64,000 bases of DNA. It comes from Pseudomonadota bacterium. GTDB lineage: Bacteria > Pseudomonadota > Alphaproteobacteria > Rhizobiales > Devosiaceae. Under the pieces are notes generated by a model. The model did no database searches, was not told the DNA's origin, and saw nothing but the letters and a program-made list of their open reading frames with translations. Shown here in pieces: positions 35,775 to 46,200 of this stretch (the first letter of the stretch is position 1; each line of letters opens with the position of its first letter). The translations under genes were made by a program, and so were the position numbers. The stretch spans positions 1-64,000 of the forward strand of contig JAEWHZ010000091.1 of assembly GCA_023387585.1 (NCBI GenBank). Direction: 5' to 3'.

Positions 35775-38144
35775 GTGACTGAAGCCGATACCTGCCGAAA
35801 ATATGTTGTGCCCAAGCTTCAATCTGCGGGCTGGGACAACGAACCCCATTCCATCGCCGAACAGCGAACGATCACCGACGGGCGCGTTATCCCGGTCGGA
35901 AAGGGCTTCGTGCGCAAACCACCCAAGCGCGTTGATTACCTTCTGCGCTACACGCGCGACTTCCCACTCGCCGTGGTCGAAGCAAAGCCGAGTTACAAAT
36001 CCGCGACCGACGCGGTTCAGCAGGCGCGTGACTACGCGGAAATCCTCGGACTTAAGTTCGCCTACGCCACCAACGGCACCGACATCATCGAGATCGATTA
36101 CTTTAAAGGGACCGAAACGCGGGTTGCAGATTTTCCTGCGCCTGACGCGCTGTGGGAGCGTTATCAGAGGGGTAGCGGGATCGACACGCGCGAGCGCGCG
36201 GATCATCTCATCGCACCTTACAACACTGTTGGTGGGAAGCCGCCCCGCTACTATCAGCAAATCGCCATCAACCGGACGGTCGAAGCAATTCTAGCAGGCA
36301 AGAAGCGCCTGCTGCTCACGATGGCGACGGGGACCGGCAAGACCATCGTGGCCTTTCAGATTTGTTGGAAGCTCTGGTCATCGCGTTGGAACGCCAAAGG
36401 CGAGTATCGCAAGCCGCGCATCCTATTTCTTGCGGATCGCAACATTCTCATCGACGACCCCAAGGACAAAACCTTCACGCCCTTCGGCGATGCGCGTCAC
36501 AAGATCGAGTCCGGCGAAATCGTCCAAAGCCGCGAGATGTACTTTGCGATCTATCAGGCGCTGGCGGAGGATGAACGCCGCGCCGGGCTCTTCCGTGATT
36601 ACCCGAGCGACTTTTTTGACCTCATCATCGTTGATGAGTGCCACAGAGGAAGCGCGCGGGACGACAGCTCATGGCGCGTCATTCTTGAGCACTTTGGGCC
36701 CGCCTATCAGCTCGGCATGACGGCGACGCCGCTGCGCGAGGACAACCGCGACACCTATCTGTATTTTGGCAATCCGCTCTACGAGTACAGCCTGCGCCAG
36801 GGCATCGACGATGGCTTTCTGGCACCATACCGCGTGCACCGGGTCATCACGCAGTGGGATGCCGCAGGGTGGCGCCCAAGCAAGGACGAATTAGACCGCT
36901 TCGGTCGCGCCATTCCTGATGATGAATATCAGACAAAGGACTTTGAGCGGACGGTCGCCCTGCGTGCCCGAACGAACGCCATCGCCCGCCACCTCACGGA
37001 CTTCCTCAAGAAGACCGACCGCTTTGCAAAGACCATCGTGTTCTGCGTCGATCAGGAGCATGCGTCCGAGATGCGCCAAGCACTGGTAAATCTCAACGCG
37101 GATCTGGTGGCCCAGCATCCCGATTATGTGGCGCGTGTCACCGCTGACGAAGGCGCGATTGGGCGCGGTCACCTCTCAAGGTTCCAGGATCTGGAGAAGA
37201 GGACCCCAGTAATCCTCACCTCATCCCAATTGCTGACGACGGGCGTCGACGCGCCAACCTGCAAGAACGTGGTGCTTGCCCGCGTGGTAGGCTCCATGAG
37301 CGAATTCAAGCAAATTATCGGTCGTGGCACGCGCCTGCGCGACGACTACGGCAAGCTGTGGTTCAACATCCTTGACTACACGGGCTCGGCGACACGCATG
37401 TTCGCGGACCCGGATTTCGATGGCGATCCTGCCCGGATTACCGAGGAGGAAGTGAACGACGAGGGTGAGATCACGGCGACCACGGAAACCGTTCCAGATG
37501 GTCAGGAATTTGAGCCGCCGCCGCCTGAGTCAGGTGAATCTGGAATAATCGAGCCGCCGAGCGGCGAGCCGCGCAAGTTCTATTTCGATGGCGGTCAGGT
37601 TGAGGTCGTAGCTCATCTGGTTCACGAACTTGACCCGAACGGCAAGCAGCTCCGTGTTGTCAGATACGCCGACTACGCCGCCGAAAGTGTGCGCTCGCTT
37701 GCGCCGTCTTCCGCCGAGCTGCGCCAGCGCTGGACAGATGCCGGTCAACGCAGCGAGATCATCGCCGCCCTGCATGAGCGGGGCATCGACTTCACCGAAT
37801 TGGCCGAACAGACGGGTCAGCCGGACGCCGATCCTTTTGACCTGCTCTGCCATCTCGCCTTCAACGCGCCTTTGAGGACGCGGCGTGAACGCGCTCAGCG
37901 CCTAAAATCCGAGCGCAAGGACTACTTCGATAAGTTCAGCCCCGAAGCCCGTCAGGTTCTTGATGAGCTGCTGGAAAAATACGCCGAGCACGGTGACGCG
38001 CAATTCGTTTTGCCTGACGTTCTGAAGGTCCCGCCCATCTCGACCCACGGCCAACCGGCTGAAATCATCCGACTGTTTGGCGGCCCTGACGCTCTGCGCC
38101 AGGCCGTAAATGACCTGCAAGGACTGCTCTATGGCACGAACTAA
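35775..38144 (+). CDS. hsdR: Type I restriction enzyme, R subunit
   Basis: This is a 789-aa HsdR, in the size range of the EcoAI (type IB) subunit. It has an N-terminal PD-(D/E)xK nuclease (RVDYLLRY, then LAVVEAKPSYK), a helicase motor with Walker A ATGTGKT (about residue 183), DECH box VDECHRG (about 287), MTATPL and the late IIGRGTRLRDD motif. It ends with a C-terminal domain that contacts the methylase. It cleaves unmodified DNA after translocation. The start is GTG, 2 nt after the Fic stop, and its end overlaps hsdM by 14 bp. Confidence 0.95.
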   Translation: MTEADTCRKYVVPKLQSAGWDNEPHSIAEQRTITDGRVIPVGKGFVRKPPKRVDYLLRYTRDFPLAVVEAKPSYKSATDAVQQARDYAEILGLKFAYATNGTDIIEIDYFKGTETRVADFPAPDALWERYQRGSGIDTRERADHLIAPYNTVGGKPPRYYQQIAINRTVEAILAGKKRLLLTMATGTGKTIVAFQICWKLWSSRWNAKGEYRKPRILFLADRNILIDDPKDKTFTPFGDARHKIESGEIVQSREMYFAIYQALAEDERRAGLFRDYPSDFFDLIIVDECHRGSARDDSSWRVILEHFGPAYQLGMTATPLREDNRDTYLYFGNPLYEYSLRQGIDDGFLAPYRVHRVITQWDAAGWRPSKDELDRFGRAIPDDEYQTKDFERTVALRARTNAIARHLTDFLKKTDRFAKTIVFCVDQEHASEMRQALVNLNADLVAQHPDYVARVTADEGAIGRGHLSRFQDLEKRTPVILTSSQLLTTGVDAPTCKNVVLARVVGSMSEFKQIIGRGTRLRDDYGKLWFNILDYTGSATRMFADPDFDGDPARITEEEVNDEGEITATTETVPDGQEFEPPPPESGESGIIEPPSGEPRKFYFDGGQVEVVAHLVHELDPNGKQLRVVRYADYAAESVRSLAPSSAELRQRWTDAGQRSEIIAALHERGIDFTELAEQTGQPDADPFDLLCHLAFNAPLRTRRERAQRLKSERKDYFDKFSPEARQVLDELLEKYAEHGDAQFVLPDVLKVPPISTHGQPAEIIRLFGGPDALRQAVNDLQGLLYGTN

Positions 38145-39690
38145 GAAGAAGAACGGCGCCGACGCCGCACCGATGACGACCTCCCAGATGCTAAGTAGTC
38201 TTCTGAAGTCCGCGCGCGACATCATGCGTAAGGACAAGGGCCTGAACGGGGATCTCGACCGTCTTCCGCTCCTCACCTGGATCATGTTTCTGAAGTTTCT
38301 CGACGACCTTGAGCAGCAGCGGGAAGAGGAGACGGCGCTGTCAGGGAAGAAGTTCAAGCCTGCCATTGAAGCTCCGTACCGCTGGCGCGACTGGGCCGCT
38401 GACCCACAAAGCATGACGGGGGATGAACTGCTGTCTTTCATTAACTCCGACGAAGCTATACGCGCCGACGGCAAGAAAGGTCCCGGCCTGTTCGCCTATC
38501 TACGGGCGCTGTCCAGCTCCAACGGCGATAACCGCCGCGACGTGATCGCGACCGTTTTCAAGGGCGTCGATAACCGCATGAAGAGCGGTTATCTGCTCCG
38601 CGACATCATCAACAAGGTCGGAGCCATCCACTTCACCTCGTCGGATGAGTTGCATACTCTTGGCGCGCTCTATGAATCCATGCTCCGCGAGATGCGCGAT
38701 GCGGCAGGCGATTCCGGCGAGTTCTACACACCGCGCGCTGTTGTCCGCTTCATGGTGGAGGTCACCGACCCGCGCCTCGGCGAAACCGTGCTCGATCCCG
38801 CGAGCGGCACAGGCGGTTTCCTAGTCGAGGCCTATAGCTACCTAGAAAAGCAAGTGAAGACGGTTGCCGACCGAAAACGACTGCAAGACCAGACGATCAC
38901 CGGCTGCGAACCGAAATCGCTGCCTTACCTGCTTTGCCAGATGAACCTGCTTCTGCATGGGCTTGATGCCCCGCAGATCGATCCCGGAAACGCGCTGCGC
39001 TTCAAGCTCTCCGAAATCGGGGAGAAAGAACGCGTGGACGTGATCCTCACCAACCCGCCCTTCGGCGGTGAAGAGGAAAAGGGCATTCAGGGCAACTTCC
39101 CCGAAGACCGCCAGGCGTCCGAAACAGCCTTGCTGTTCCTTCAGCTCATCATGCGCAAGCTCAAGCGCCAGCCGACGCTTGTCGGGCGTCCGGCCCGTGC
39201 CGCCGTCGTTGTGCCCAATGGCACGCTATTTGGGGACGGTGTCTGCGCGCGCATCAAGGAAGAACTTCTCAAGGAGTTCAACCTGCACACCATCGTGCGC
39301 CTGCCGAACGGTGTATTTGCGCCTTACACAGGCATTCCCACGAACGTCCTCTTTTTCGACCGCTCCAGACCAACCGAGGATGTCTGGTACTATGAACAGC
39401 CGCTGCCCGAGGGTCGCAAAAACTACACCAAGACGCAGCCGATGCAGTTCGACGAGTTCAACGACTGCATGGAGTGGTGGAAGAAACGGGAAGAGAATGA
39501 CCAGGCCTGGAAAGTTCCGGTCAAGGATCTGCTTGATGCGGGTTGCAACCTCGACCGCAAGAATCCGCGTAGCAAGGTGGACTTCGAGCACCTGCCGCCG
39601 GACCGATTGGCGGACGACATCTTAGAGAAGGAGCTGCGGATCGCCGAGTTGATGCGGCAGATTAAGTCCGCGTTAGGAGCGCGCACATGA
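38131..39690 (+). CDS. hsdM: Type I restriction-modification DNA methyltransferase, M subunit
   Basis: This 519-aa adenine-N6 methyltransferase subunit has an N-terminal helical HsdM_N domain (LDRLPLLTWIMFLKFLDDLEQ). The AdoMet-binding motif is DPASGTGGFLVEAYSYL (about residues 229-245) and the catalytic motif is NPPFGG (about 309). It forms M2S and R2M2S complexes with the flanking subunits. I chose the ATG at 38131, inside the end of hsdR, with AAGGA upstream. Confidence 0.96.
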   Translation: MARTKKKNGADAAPMTTSQMLSSLLKSARDIMRKDKGLNGDLDRLPLLTWIMFLKFLDDLEQQREEETALSGKKFKPAIEAPYRWRDWAADPQSMTGDELLSFINSDEAIRADGKKGPGLFAYLRALSSSNGDNRRDVIATVFKGVDNRMKSGYLLRDIINKVGAIHFTSSDELHTLGALYESMLREMRDAAGDSGEFYTPRAVVRFMVEVTDPRLGETVLDPASGTGGFLVEAYSYLEKQVKTVADRKRLQDQTITGCEPKSLPYLLCQMNLLLHGLDAPQIDPGNALRFKLSEIGEKERVDVILTNPPFGGEEEKGIQGNFPEDRQASETALLFLQLIMRKLKRQPTLVGRPARAAVVVPNGTLFGDGVCARIKEELLKEFNLHTIVRLPNGVFAPYTGIPTNVLFFDRSRPTEDVWYYEQPLPEGRKNYTKTQPMQFDEFNDCMEWWKKREENDQAWKVPVKDLLDAGCNLDRKNPRSKVDFEHLPPDRLADDILEKELRIAELMRQIKSALGART

Positions 39691-40880
39691 GCGCAGCTTG
39701 GGCACAGGTGTCACTCGGCGAGGTCCTTAAAGAGAGACGCGAAACCCCGGCCGACTTCGATCTGGTCAACGGAACGGTTCGTATCGTCGACAAGGTCAGT
39801 TTTAATGACGGTCGCATTCACCTTCGTTTTGGCCAGGATACGAAAACAGGAATGATACTAGTCCGACCCGGTGATCTGCTTGTCTCTGGTATCAATGCGG
39901 CGAAAGGAGCAATTGCGATTCACGGAAACTTGGACTTGGGCCCGCTTGCAGCCACAATCCACTACGCTGCATACCAAGTTGATCCTGCACGAGCTGAAAC
40001 GAAATTTTTATGGTGGATGCTTCGAAGCAAGTTTTTTCGAGAGATCCTGTCAGAATATGTCCCAGGCGGGATTAAGACAGAGCTTAAGGCAAAGAGGCTA
40101 TTGCCCGTGCCAGTTCCCCTACCGCCGCTCGACGAGCAGCGCCGCATTGTTGCTCGCATTGAGGAGCTTGCCGCAAAGGTAGAGCAGGCGACCAAACTTC
40201 GGTCCGTCGCGGGGCAAGAACTGTCTGCTTTGGCGCAAGCTCAAGCCAACGCCTACCTGGCAACGGAACCTGCGGATGGACACCTCGCCCAGGTAATGAC
40301 CGCCGCCCCCCGCAATGGATGGTCACCGCATTGCGACAACATTGACGGAGGGACCCCTGTTCTCACGCTGTCGTCAGTGACTGGTTGGCGTTTCCAGTCA
40401 ACGGCTATCAAGCGCACCAGTCATCCAACCCGTGCGGATGCTCACTATTGGGCGGAAAAGGGCGACCTACTAATGACTCGGAGCAATACTCCAGAACTCG
40501 TTGGTCATGCTGCGATACACAATGGCTCCCCGTCGCGCTGTATATATCCAGACCTAATGATGAAGTTACCAATCGACCCAAGAAAAGCATCTGTAAGGTT
40601 CGTCTGGTACTGGCTTCAAACCTCCTCTGCCAGAGATTTTGTCCGTCGTTCTGCAAAGGGAACTAGCCCGACAATGAAAAAAATATCTCAAGGTGTTGTC
40701 CAAAGTATACCATTCCCAACGCAGATCTCTTTGGAAGATCAAATACGCGTCACGTCCGAGCTCGACGCCCTGCAGGATAAGGTCGATGCCGTGAAGGTTC
40801 ACCAGGACGAGATCGCCGCCGAGCTGGACGCCATGCTGCCCGCCATCCTGGACAAAGCGTTCAAAGGCGAGCTCATCTAA
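39687..40880 (+). CDS. hsdS: Type I restriction-modification specificity subunit
   Basis: This 397-aa protein contains two target-recognition domains joined by conserved helical spacers. The central PPLDEQRRIVARIEELAAKVEQA (about residues 145-167) ends TRD1, and the C-terminal LDALQDKVDAVKVHQDEIAAELDAMLP ends TRD2. It determines which bipartite DNA site the complex recognises. The TRD-coding segments are visibly more AT-rich than hsdR and hsdM, as is usual for domains exchanged by recombination. It overlaps hsdM by ATGA. Confidence 0.94.
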   Translation: MSAAWAQVSLGEVLKERRETPADFDLVNGTVRIVDKVSFNDGRIHLRFGQDTKTGMILVRPGDLLVSGINAAKGAIAIHGNLDLGPLAATIHYAAYQVDPARAETKFLWWMLRSKFFREILSEYVPGGIKTELKAKRLLPVPVPLPPLDEQRRIVARIEELAAKVEQATKLRSVAGQELSALAQAQANAYLATEPADGHLAQVMTAAPRNGWSPHCDNIDGGTPVLTLSSVTGWRFQSTAIKRTSHPTRADAHYWAEKGDLLMTRSNTPELVGHAAIHNGSPSRCIYPDLMMKLPIDPRKASVRFVWYWLQTSSARDFVRRSAKGTSPTMKKISQGVVQSIPFPTQISLEDQIRVTSELDALQDKVDAVKVHQDEIAAELDAMLPAILDKAFKGELI

Positions 40881-40913
40881 GGCCGGGCTGTAAACCGAGC
40901 TGGGGATTTCTGA

Positions 40914-43178
40914 TCAGCCGGAAACGGCCTGGGGCTCGGGCGCTGCATCGCGGGCGAGAACCTGCCCGAACCAGAGGATTGCTGCTTCTCCCTCTTTGCG
41001 GGTGACTTCATCGACCGCGCGGCTGTGGCGAAGACCATTACGCAGCTCAGCCAGCTGATTGAACTTGCCAATCACGACCTCCTTACTGGCGAAGCGGGGT
41101 TCAAACTTAGCCCAAAGGGCTTTGTTGGTGATTGCCTCCTGAAGGTCGCGCAGGTCGAAATATTCCAGCTTCCGCGTCAGCGTCTGATACTGCTCGGAAT
41201 CGAGTGCCGCGTTCCGCCGGACCGCCTGGCCGATGCGTTCATCAGCCTTCTGAACGAGATGCGGCGGCATCTGTCCTGCGTCTTCGACAAGCGTCTGTGC
41301 GATAACCGCGCGCAGCGTGAGTTCGACCGCCTCGACGTTTTCGTCCAGTTCGCGCAACTGCGGCGTGAGGTCGAGCCGCTCCTTGATGAGCAGGTTCTCA
41401 ATCGCGTCCTGAAGCGTGCGCTGCCGCTCCGCGATAAATGCTTCGAAATCCTCCGGACCAAAGGGATTGCGCAGAAGTATGTCAAAGGCCGCAGGTGAGA
41501 TGAAGTGCGACTCTAGGATCGCGCGGACTTGCCGCTCCCCGTTCTGAGCGATCAACTCCGGCAGATATTCATTGGGCAGGCGGTCGCTGATGACGTGGCG
41601 GTTCGTCTCTTTGGTCAGCGGTGTGCGGTTGAGGATCGAGTTGATCAGATTGCCGCTGAGATTCGCGCGCCCCCAGGAATCCGGGACGATATGGTGATCG
41701 TCGAGATCGCCGTGCTGAGGAATATTCCCGCTCATCCAGTCGCGCGCGCCTTGCAGAACCAGGAGGTTGAAAATGCCGTTATAGACGGAGGTCCCGCGCT
41801 TGGTTTCGGTACGCAGATCGAGGGTGCGGAACCGCGTCGCGAATTCACCGATCAGACTCGGCGCCGCATCGTCATTGTCAATCCATGCCTTCACATCGAG
41901 GAAATCGCGGGCGCTGGTCGATTCAACCGACCCTGAGTAGCGCGCCGTAAAGACAGAAGCCCAATACCAGTGCCTGATCTTGCGCTGCGCATCGAGCCTG
42001 CGGTTGACCTCGATCGTGCGGACATGCGCCTGAAGCGCGGAGAATACCGGCAGGATCGATACGTAAGGCAGATAGTTCGACGAGGCGACCCCGAATTCAT
42101 GCGGATGCCGCAGCATCCCGACTGCCAATTCCAGTGCCGTAACCGCGCCATCCCATCGTTGGCGGAATTCATCGACAGAGTGGATTAGCACTTCGCTGCG
42201 ACGCGTTCCGTCCGGATCACGGACCTGCTTTTCCTGTCCGGGTAGCAAAAAATAGAGATACTTCGGCGAGCAATAATTCTGCCGGAGAATGGACATTACC
42301 TGAAGGATATAGACGTTGGTCTTGTCGCTTTCGATGAACGAAAAACGTGGGGCTGCATCACGCCACAACTGCTTTAGCTGAAGGCCTTTTGGCTTCAAGA
42401 GAGCATTGATCAGATCGAACACATCAAGGCGAATGCCCTTGCTGTTGATCTGGGTGAAGATATCGCACACTTTGTCGACGGGCAGCGACCTGTCTAGCTC
42501 TACATACGAAACCTGGTACTGCTCCGTAATGCTCTTAAGGTGTTCACCAAACGCTTGGGCATTTACAGCGTGATTGGCTGCGATCCGCGCCTGTTCGTCC
42601 TTACCCTCAGCCTTGGCGGCGCTTTCCTGCTCTTCCCAATATTTCTTGTAGCCCTGAACCCAGTTGGGCAAATCCCACCCGCCTGCCCCCACGACCGACA
42701 GCGGGAAAATGTGGCTAGCGTATTGCTGCGTCTCGTTCTTGAGAAGTTTGGCCCAGCGATTGGTCAGCCGATCGTAGCCGAATGCCTCGTCATGCATCTC
42801 CGCCATGAATTTATCGACATGGATGAAATAAACGAACCGGCTGGTCCGATTGGGCAGTGGCAGATCAGGCGCAAAGAAGGCGTAATACATGGCCGTCAGA
42901 CGCTGCTGACCATCGAGAACGATGTACTCGCGGCTATTCTGTCCCTTATAACCGTATAGGTTCTCGCAGGAGAGAGCCTCGTAGTTCTCCTTGGTGCCTT
43001 TCCACAGCAGTAGGCTGCCGATGTAATAATCGAGGAAGATCGAACGCATCAGATCGCGGATATCCCAAGGACGCCACTCGAACTCCCGCTGGAAATCCGG
43101 GATCACGAAGCGACCTTCGCGCAGCCGCTGAATGAGCGTGTTGATGCTGATATGATCCGGCTTCTGCGCGTCTTTCAT
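40914..43178 (-). CDS. DUF262/HNH (GmrSD-type) protein with C-terminal HEPN-like motif
   Basis: This 754-aa protein begins with a DUF262 domain: IPDFQREFEWRPWDIRDLM (about residues 26-44) and the catalytic IVLDGQQRLTAMYY (about 86-99). This is the ParB-like NTP-using motif of type IV restriction enzymes such as GmrS. A DUF1524/HNH-like nuclease follows with DLDDHHIVPDSW and N-x-N-R (about 488-520). The C-terminus carries ELRNGLRHSR (about 715), matching the R-x4-H motif of HEPN ribonucleases. It starts 29 nt after the 1804-aa helicase stop and so forms a two-gene operon with it. It is converging on hsdS. The combination suggests a nuclease effector. Confidence 0.85.
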   Translation of the reverse strand: MKDAQKPDHISINTLIQRLREGRFVIPDFQREFEWRPWDIRDLMRSIFLDYYIGSLLLWKGTKENYEALSCENLYGYKGQNSREYIVLDGQQRLTAMYYAFFAPDLPLPNRTSRFVYFIHVDKFMAEMHDEAFGYDRLTNRWAKLLKNETQQYASHIFPLSVVGAGGWDLPNWVQGYKKYWEEQESAAKAEGKDEQARIAANHAVNAQAFGEHLKSITEQYQVSYVELDRSLPVDKVCDIFTQINSKGIRLDVFDLINALLKPKGLQLKQLWRDAAPRFSFIESDKTNVYILQVMSILRQNYCSPKYLYFLLPGQEKQVRDPDGTRRSEVLIHSVDEFRQRWDGAVTALELAVGMLRHPHEFGVASSNYLPYVSILPVFSALQAHVRTIEVNRRLDAQRKIRHWYWASVFTARYSGSVESTSARDFLDVKAWIDNDDAAPSLIGEFATRFRTLDLRTETKRGTSVYNGIFNLLVLQGARDWMSGNIPQHGDLDDHHIVPDSWGRANLSGNLINSILNRTPLTKETNRHVISDRLPNEYLPELIAQNGERQVRAILESHFISPAAFDILLRNPFGPEDFEAFIAERQRTLQDAIENLLIKERLDLTPQLRELDENVEAVELTLRAVIAQTLVEDAGQMPPHLVQKADERIGQAVRRNAALDSEQYQTLTRKLEYFDLRDLQEAITNKALWAKFEPRFASKEVVIGKFNQLAELRNGLRHSRAVDEVTRKEGEAAILWFGQVLARDAAPEPQAVSG

Positions 43179-43207
43179 GTTCCCTCAAAGTCTGAATGTC
43201 GTTTTGG

Positions 43208-46200
43208 TTACCCTGCGCGCTTTATGATTTCCTCGACGATAGCAGGGCGGACATAGGGACCGTTGAGAACTTCAACTTCGTCCCCTTGTTCGGCGCCCAG
43301 CAGCGCCTTCGCGATTGGCGCCTCGTGATGGATGACTCCCTGGCCGAGATCACTCTTCGCGGTGCTGATGGTGAGCATCAGCACCTTGCAATCGCCGTTC
43401 AGATAGCGAACGCGCACTGTGTCTCCAATGGCGACACCCCGGTCGTTGGCCGGTTTGGGAGCTTCGGCGGATTGTGGCCGCAGGGAGAACATCGGCAGCT
43501 CTGCCTGAGGAGCCATATCACGTCTTGGCAACTCGATAGGGGTCGTGCTTTCGGCGGGAACAGGCTGGGTCAGGAACTCTGCCTCACGTGCCTTTAGCGC
43601 TTTCATGCGCATCGCGATTACCTCGCGGATGCGCTCTGCTTCTCGGCGTGGGTTGTTGAACCAGTCCGTGGACCAGATGCGGTGGAAGTGCCATCCAAGT
43701 CGTTCAAGGACTTCCTGACGCAGGCGGTCACGGTCACGCGCCGACTTCGCGGAATGGTAACTTGCACCGTCGCATTCCACGCCCAGGATGAAGCCGTGAG
43801 GCCAGTCCGGGTGCTTCACGCCGATGTCGATAAAATACCCTGCCACGCCTACCTGCGGGACCGGCTCGCAGCCCATCGCCCGGATTTGGTCCATGACAAA
43901 AACTTCGAATTCTGAATCAGGCTCCTTAGCTGTGTTGGTGCCGCCATCAAGAACCGCGGTCGCCGCATATTCCAGCCAGCGCTTGAGCATGTACGCGCCA
44001 GCGTTGCCGTTCTCCTCTGCGACAATGTCCGCAGCAGTCATGGATGAGAAGGTGACGATCTTTTCTTTGGCGCGCGAAAACAGCACGTTGAGGCGGCGTT
44101 TGCCTGCCAGGCCGTTGATCGGGCCGAAACGCTGCGCCACCTTGCCGCCCTGGACCTCGGGTCCATAAACGGTGCCTATGAAAATAACGTCGCGCTCGTC
44201 ACCCTGTACGTTCTCAAGGTTCTTGATGAAGAACTCCTCCAACCCATCATGCTGGAGCTTCCACGCATCGACGTAGGCCTGCGCATGGCGATCGCGGCCA
44301 AGGGCGTACTCAAATTCCTCGGCAATGAGATCACGCTGCTTCTGATTCAGCGTGACAATCCCCAGTGAGCGGTTGGGGTCGGTCCCCATGAATTCCAAGG
44401 CAGCATCGACCATGATGCGTGCTTCGGTCGCATTTGTCCCGGCCTTATAGAGCCCGTCTACTTTGCGATACTCCACGCCCATGCGGGCCATGGATTCCGT
44501 GGCAGAAGGAAAGACGATCAGGTCGTCGTTATAGACCAGCCTGTTCGAGAACTTGATCAGGCCGGAATGGCGCGAACGATAGTGCCAGCGCAGGCGGCGC
44601 GCCGGTCGGAACGTGGCATTGGCCATTTCCAGGATCGATTCATTGAGAACGGCATCATCCTCGTCTGCCTCCTCATCATCGATCATCTTTCTGAAGAAGC
44701 TCGACGGCGGCAGCTGATTGGTATCGCCCACGACAACGGTCTGTTTGCAGCGCAGAAGCGCTCCGATCGCCGCTTCCGGCGGCATCTGGGAGGCTTCGTC
44801 GATGATGCAGAGATCGAAGTTCAATGCGCCCTTCGGCACGTATTGTGCGACCGCAAGCGGCGACATCATCCAGCATGGCTTGAGCTCGAGCAGGGCTTTT
44901 CCAGCGCGCTGGGTGAGGTCACGCACCGAGATGAAGCGCTGCTGCTTGTTGATCTCATTGTCGATGAGCGCCATTTGCGTCCAAGTGGATTTCTTTCCCA
45001 TCCCGTTGCCATACGGCGGCTTGGCCTCGGCATGTATCTTCCAGCGAAGCTGTTTTTGCGCGAGCTTGATGATTTCCTTGTCTTGGCGGGCGAGCGCGGC
45101 GCGCAGCTCATCAAGGCGGGAACCGGGATAGCGGGCGAGCTTCTTGCCATGTTCTGCATAGGCGGACCGGGCGAGCTTGCGGATAGCCAGCGCCTCAAAC
45201 TGTGCGGCAAGATCGGTCGGCGTACCCGACGCCATACGATACTCCACCAGCGGATAGGTCCCGGTGTCGCTCAATTCGACAAGAGCCGTGGCCAGTGCCG
45301 CGTGGGCGAACAGACCTTCCGCATCGTGCGACGCTGCATCGAGCGCAGCAGCGCTGCCAATCTCATCGCGATTATCAGTAAACGCTCTGGTATCAATGTG
45401 CGCAACGCCGCTGAGGCTCGCGAGAAGATCATCCACCTGCTCGTGCGCGCGGCGGACTGCCTCGATCTGATTGGCAGCCTTCGCGGCATCGCTGCCACGC
45501 AGGACGTCGGCAAGCTGTTCGGCGAAGGGCGCTGCCGCCTGTGCCCAGGTGCAGGCAGGCTTAAGCGGCGCGGTCTCCGTGCGGCTTCCGGCAAAGCGAT
45601 CCCCGAGCATCGTGGCTACGCCGCGATCATCATCAAGGGCCGCGCGCCGTTCGAAGAAAATTGTCATCTTCTCGATTAGGCTGCCCAGTGAGCCCGGGCT
45701 GACGGATGCGGGAACACGAAATATCGATAGGAGCGGACGCAGATCTTCGAGAGCGCCGTCCAGCGCTGCAATCCGACGTTCAGCGTCCACAACATCCTTT
45801 TGCAGGGTCGCCAGTGTATCTACCGGGGTGTCAGTTGGGATAGATGGGACTGCTTCCAGCTCGTCTAAGTCCGCGTCACGCAGGAAATTGCGCAAAGCGC
45901 GCAGCTCCGGCCCGGCAAGTACGCTCTGAGTAGACGCATAATATGTCGCCAGCTTCTCGAAAGGTGCAAACTCCGTATCAACGCCCCTGAAATGCAACCC
46001 AAACAGCGCTGCTGCCTGTGGGTTCAGCTGGAAGGCTCGTTCCCGGCTCCGGTAGCCCGCGAGCTTTTCGAGGCGATCCAGCACATCCTGTTTATCGAAG
46101 CGTTGGGCCAAAGACAGCGATCGTGCCAGTCGCTTGGCATTGCGGTAGCTGCCTGAGAAGGCGGCAAATAGACCGCCCGCGCGCAGGGCGGCGATTGCGC

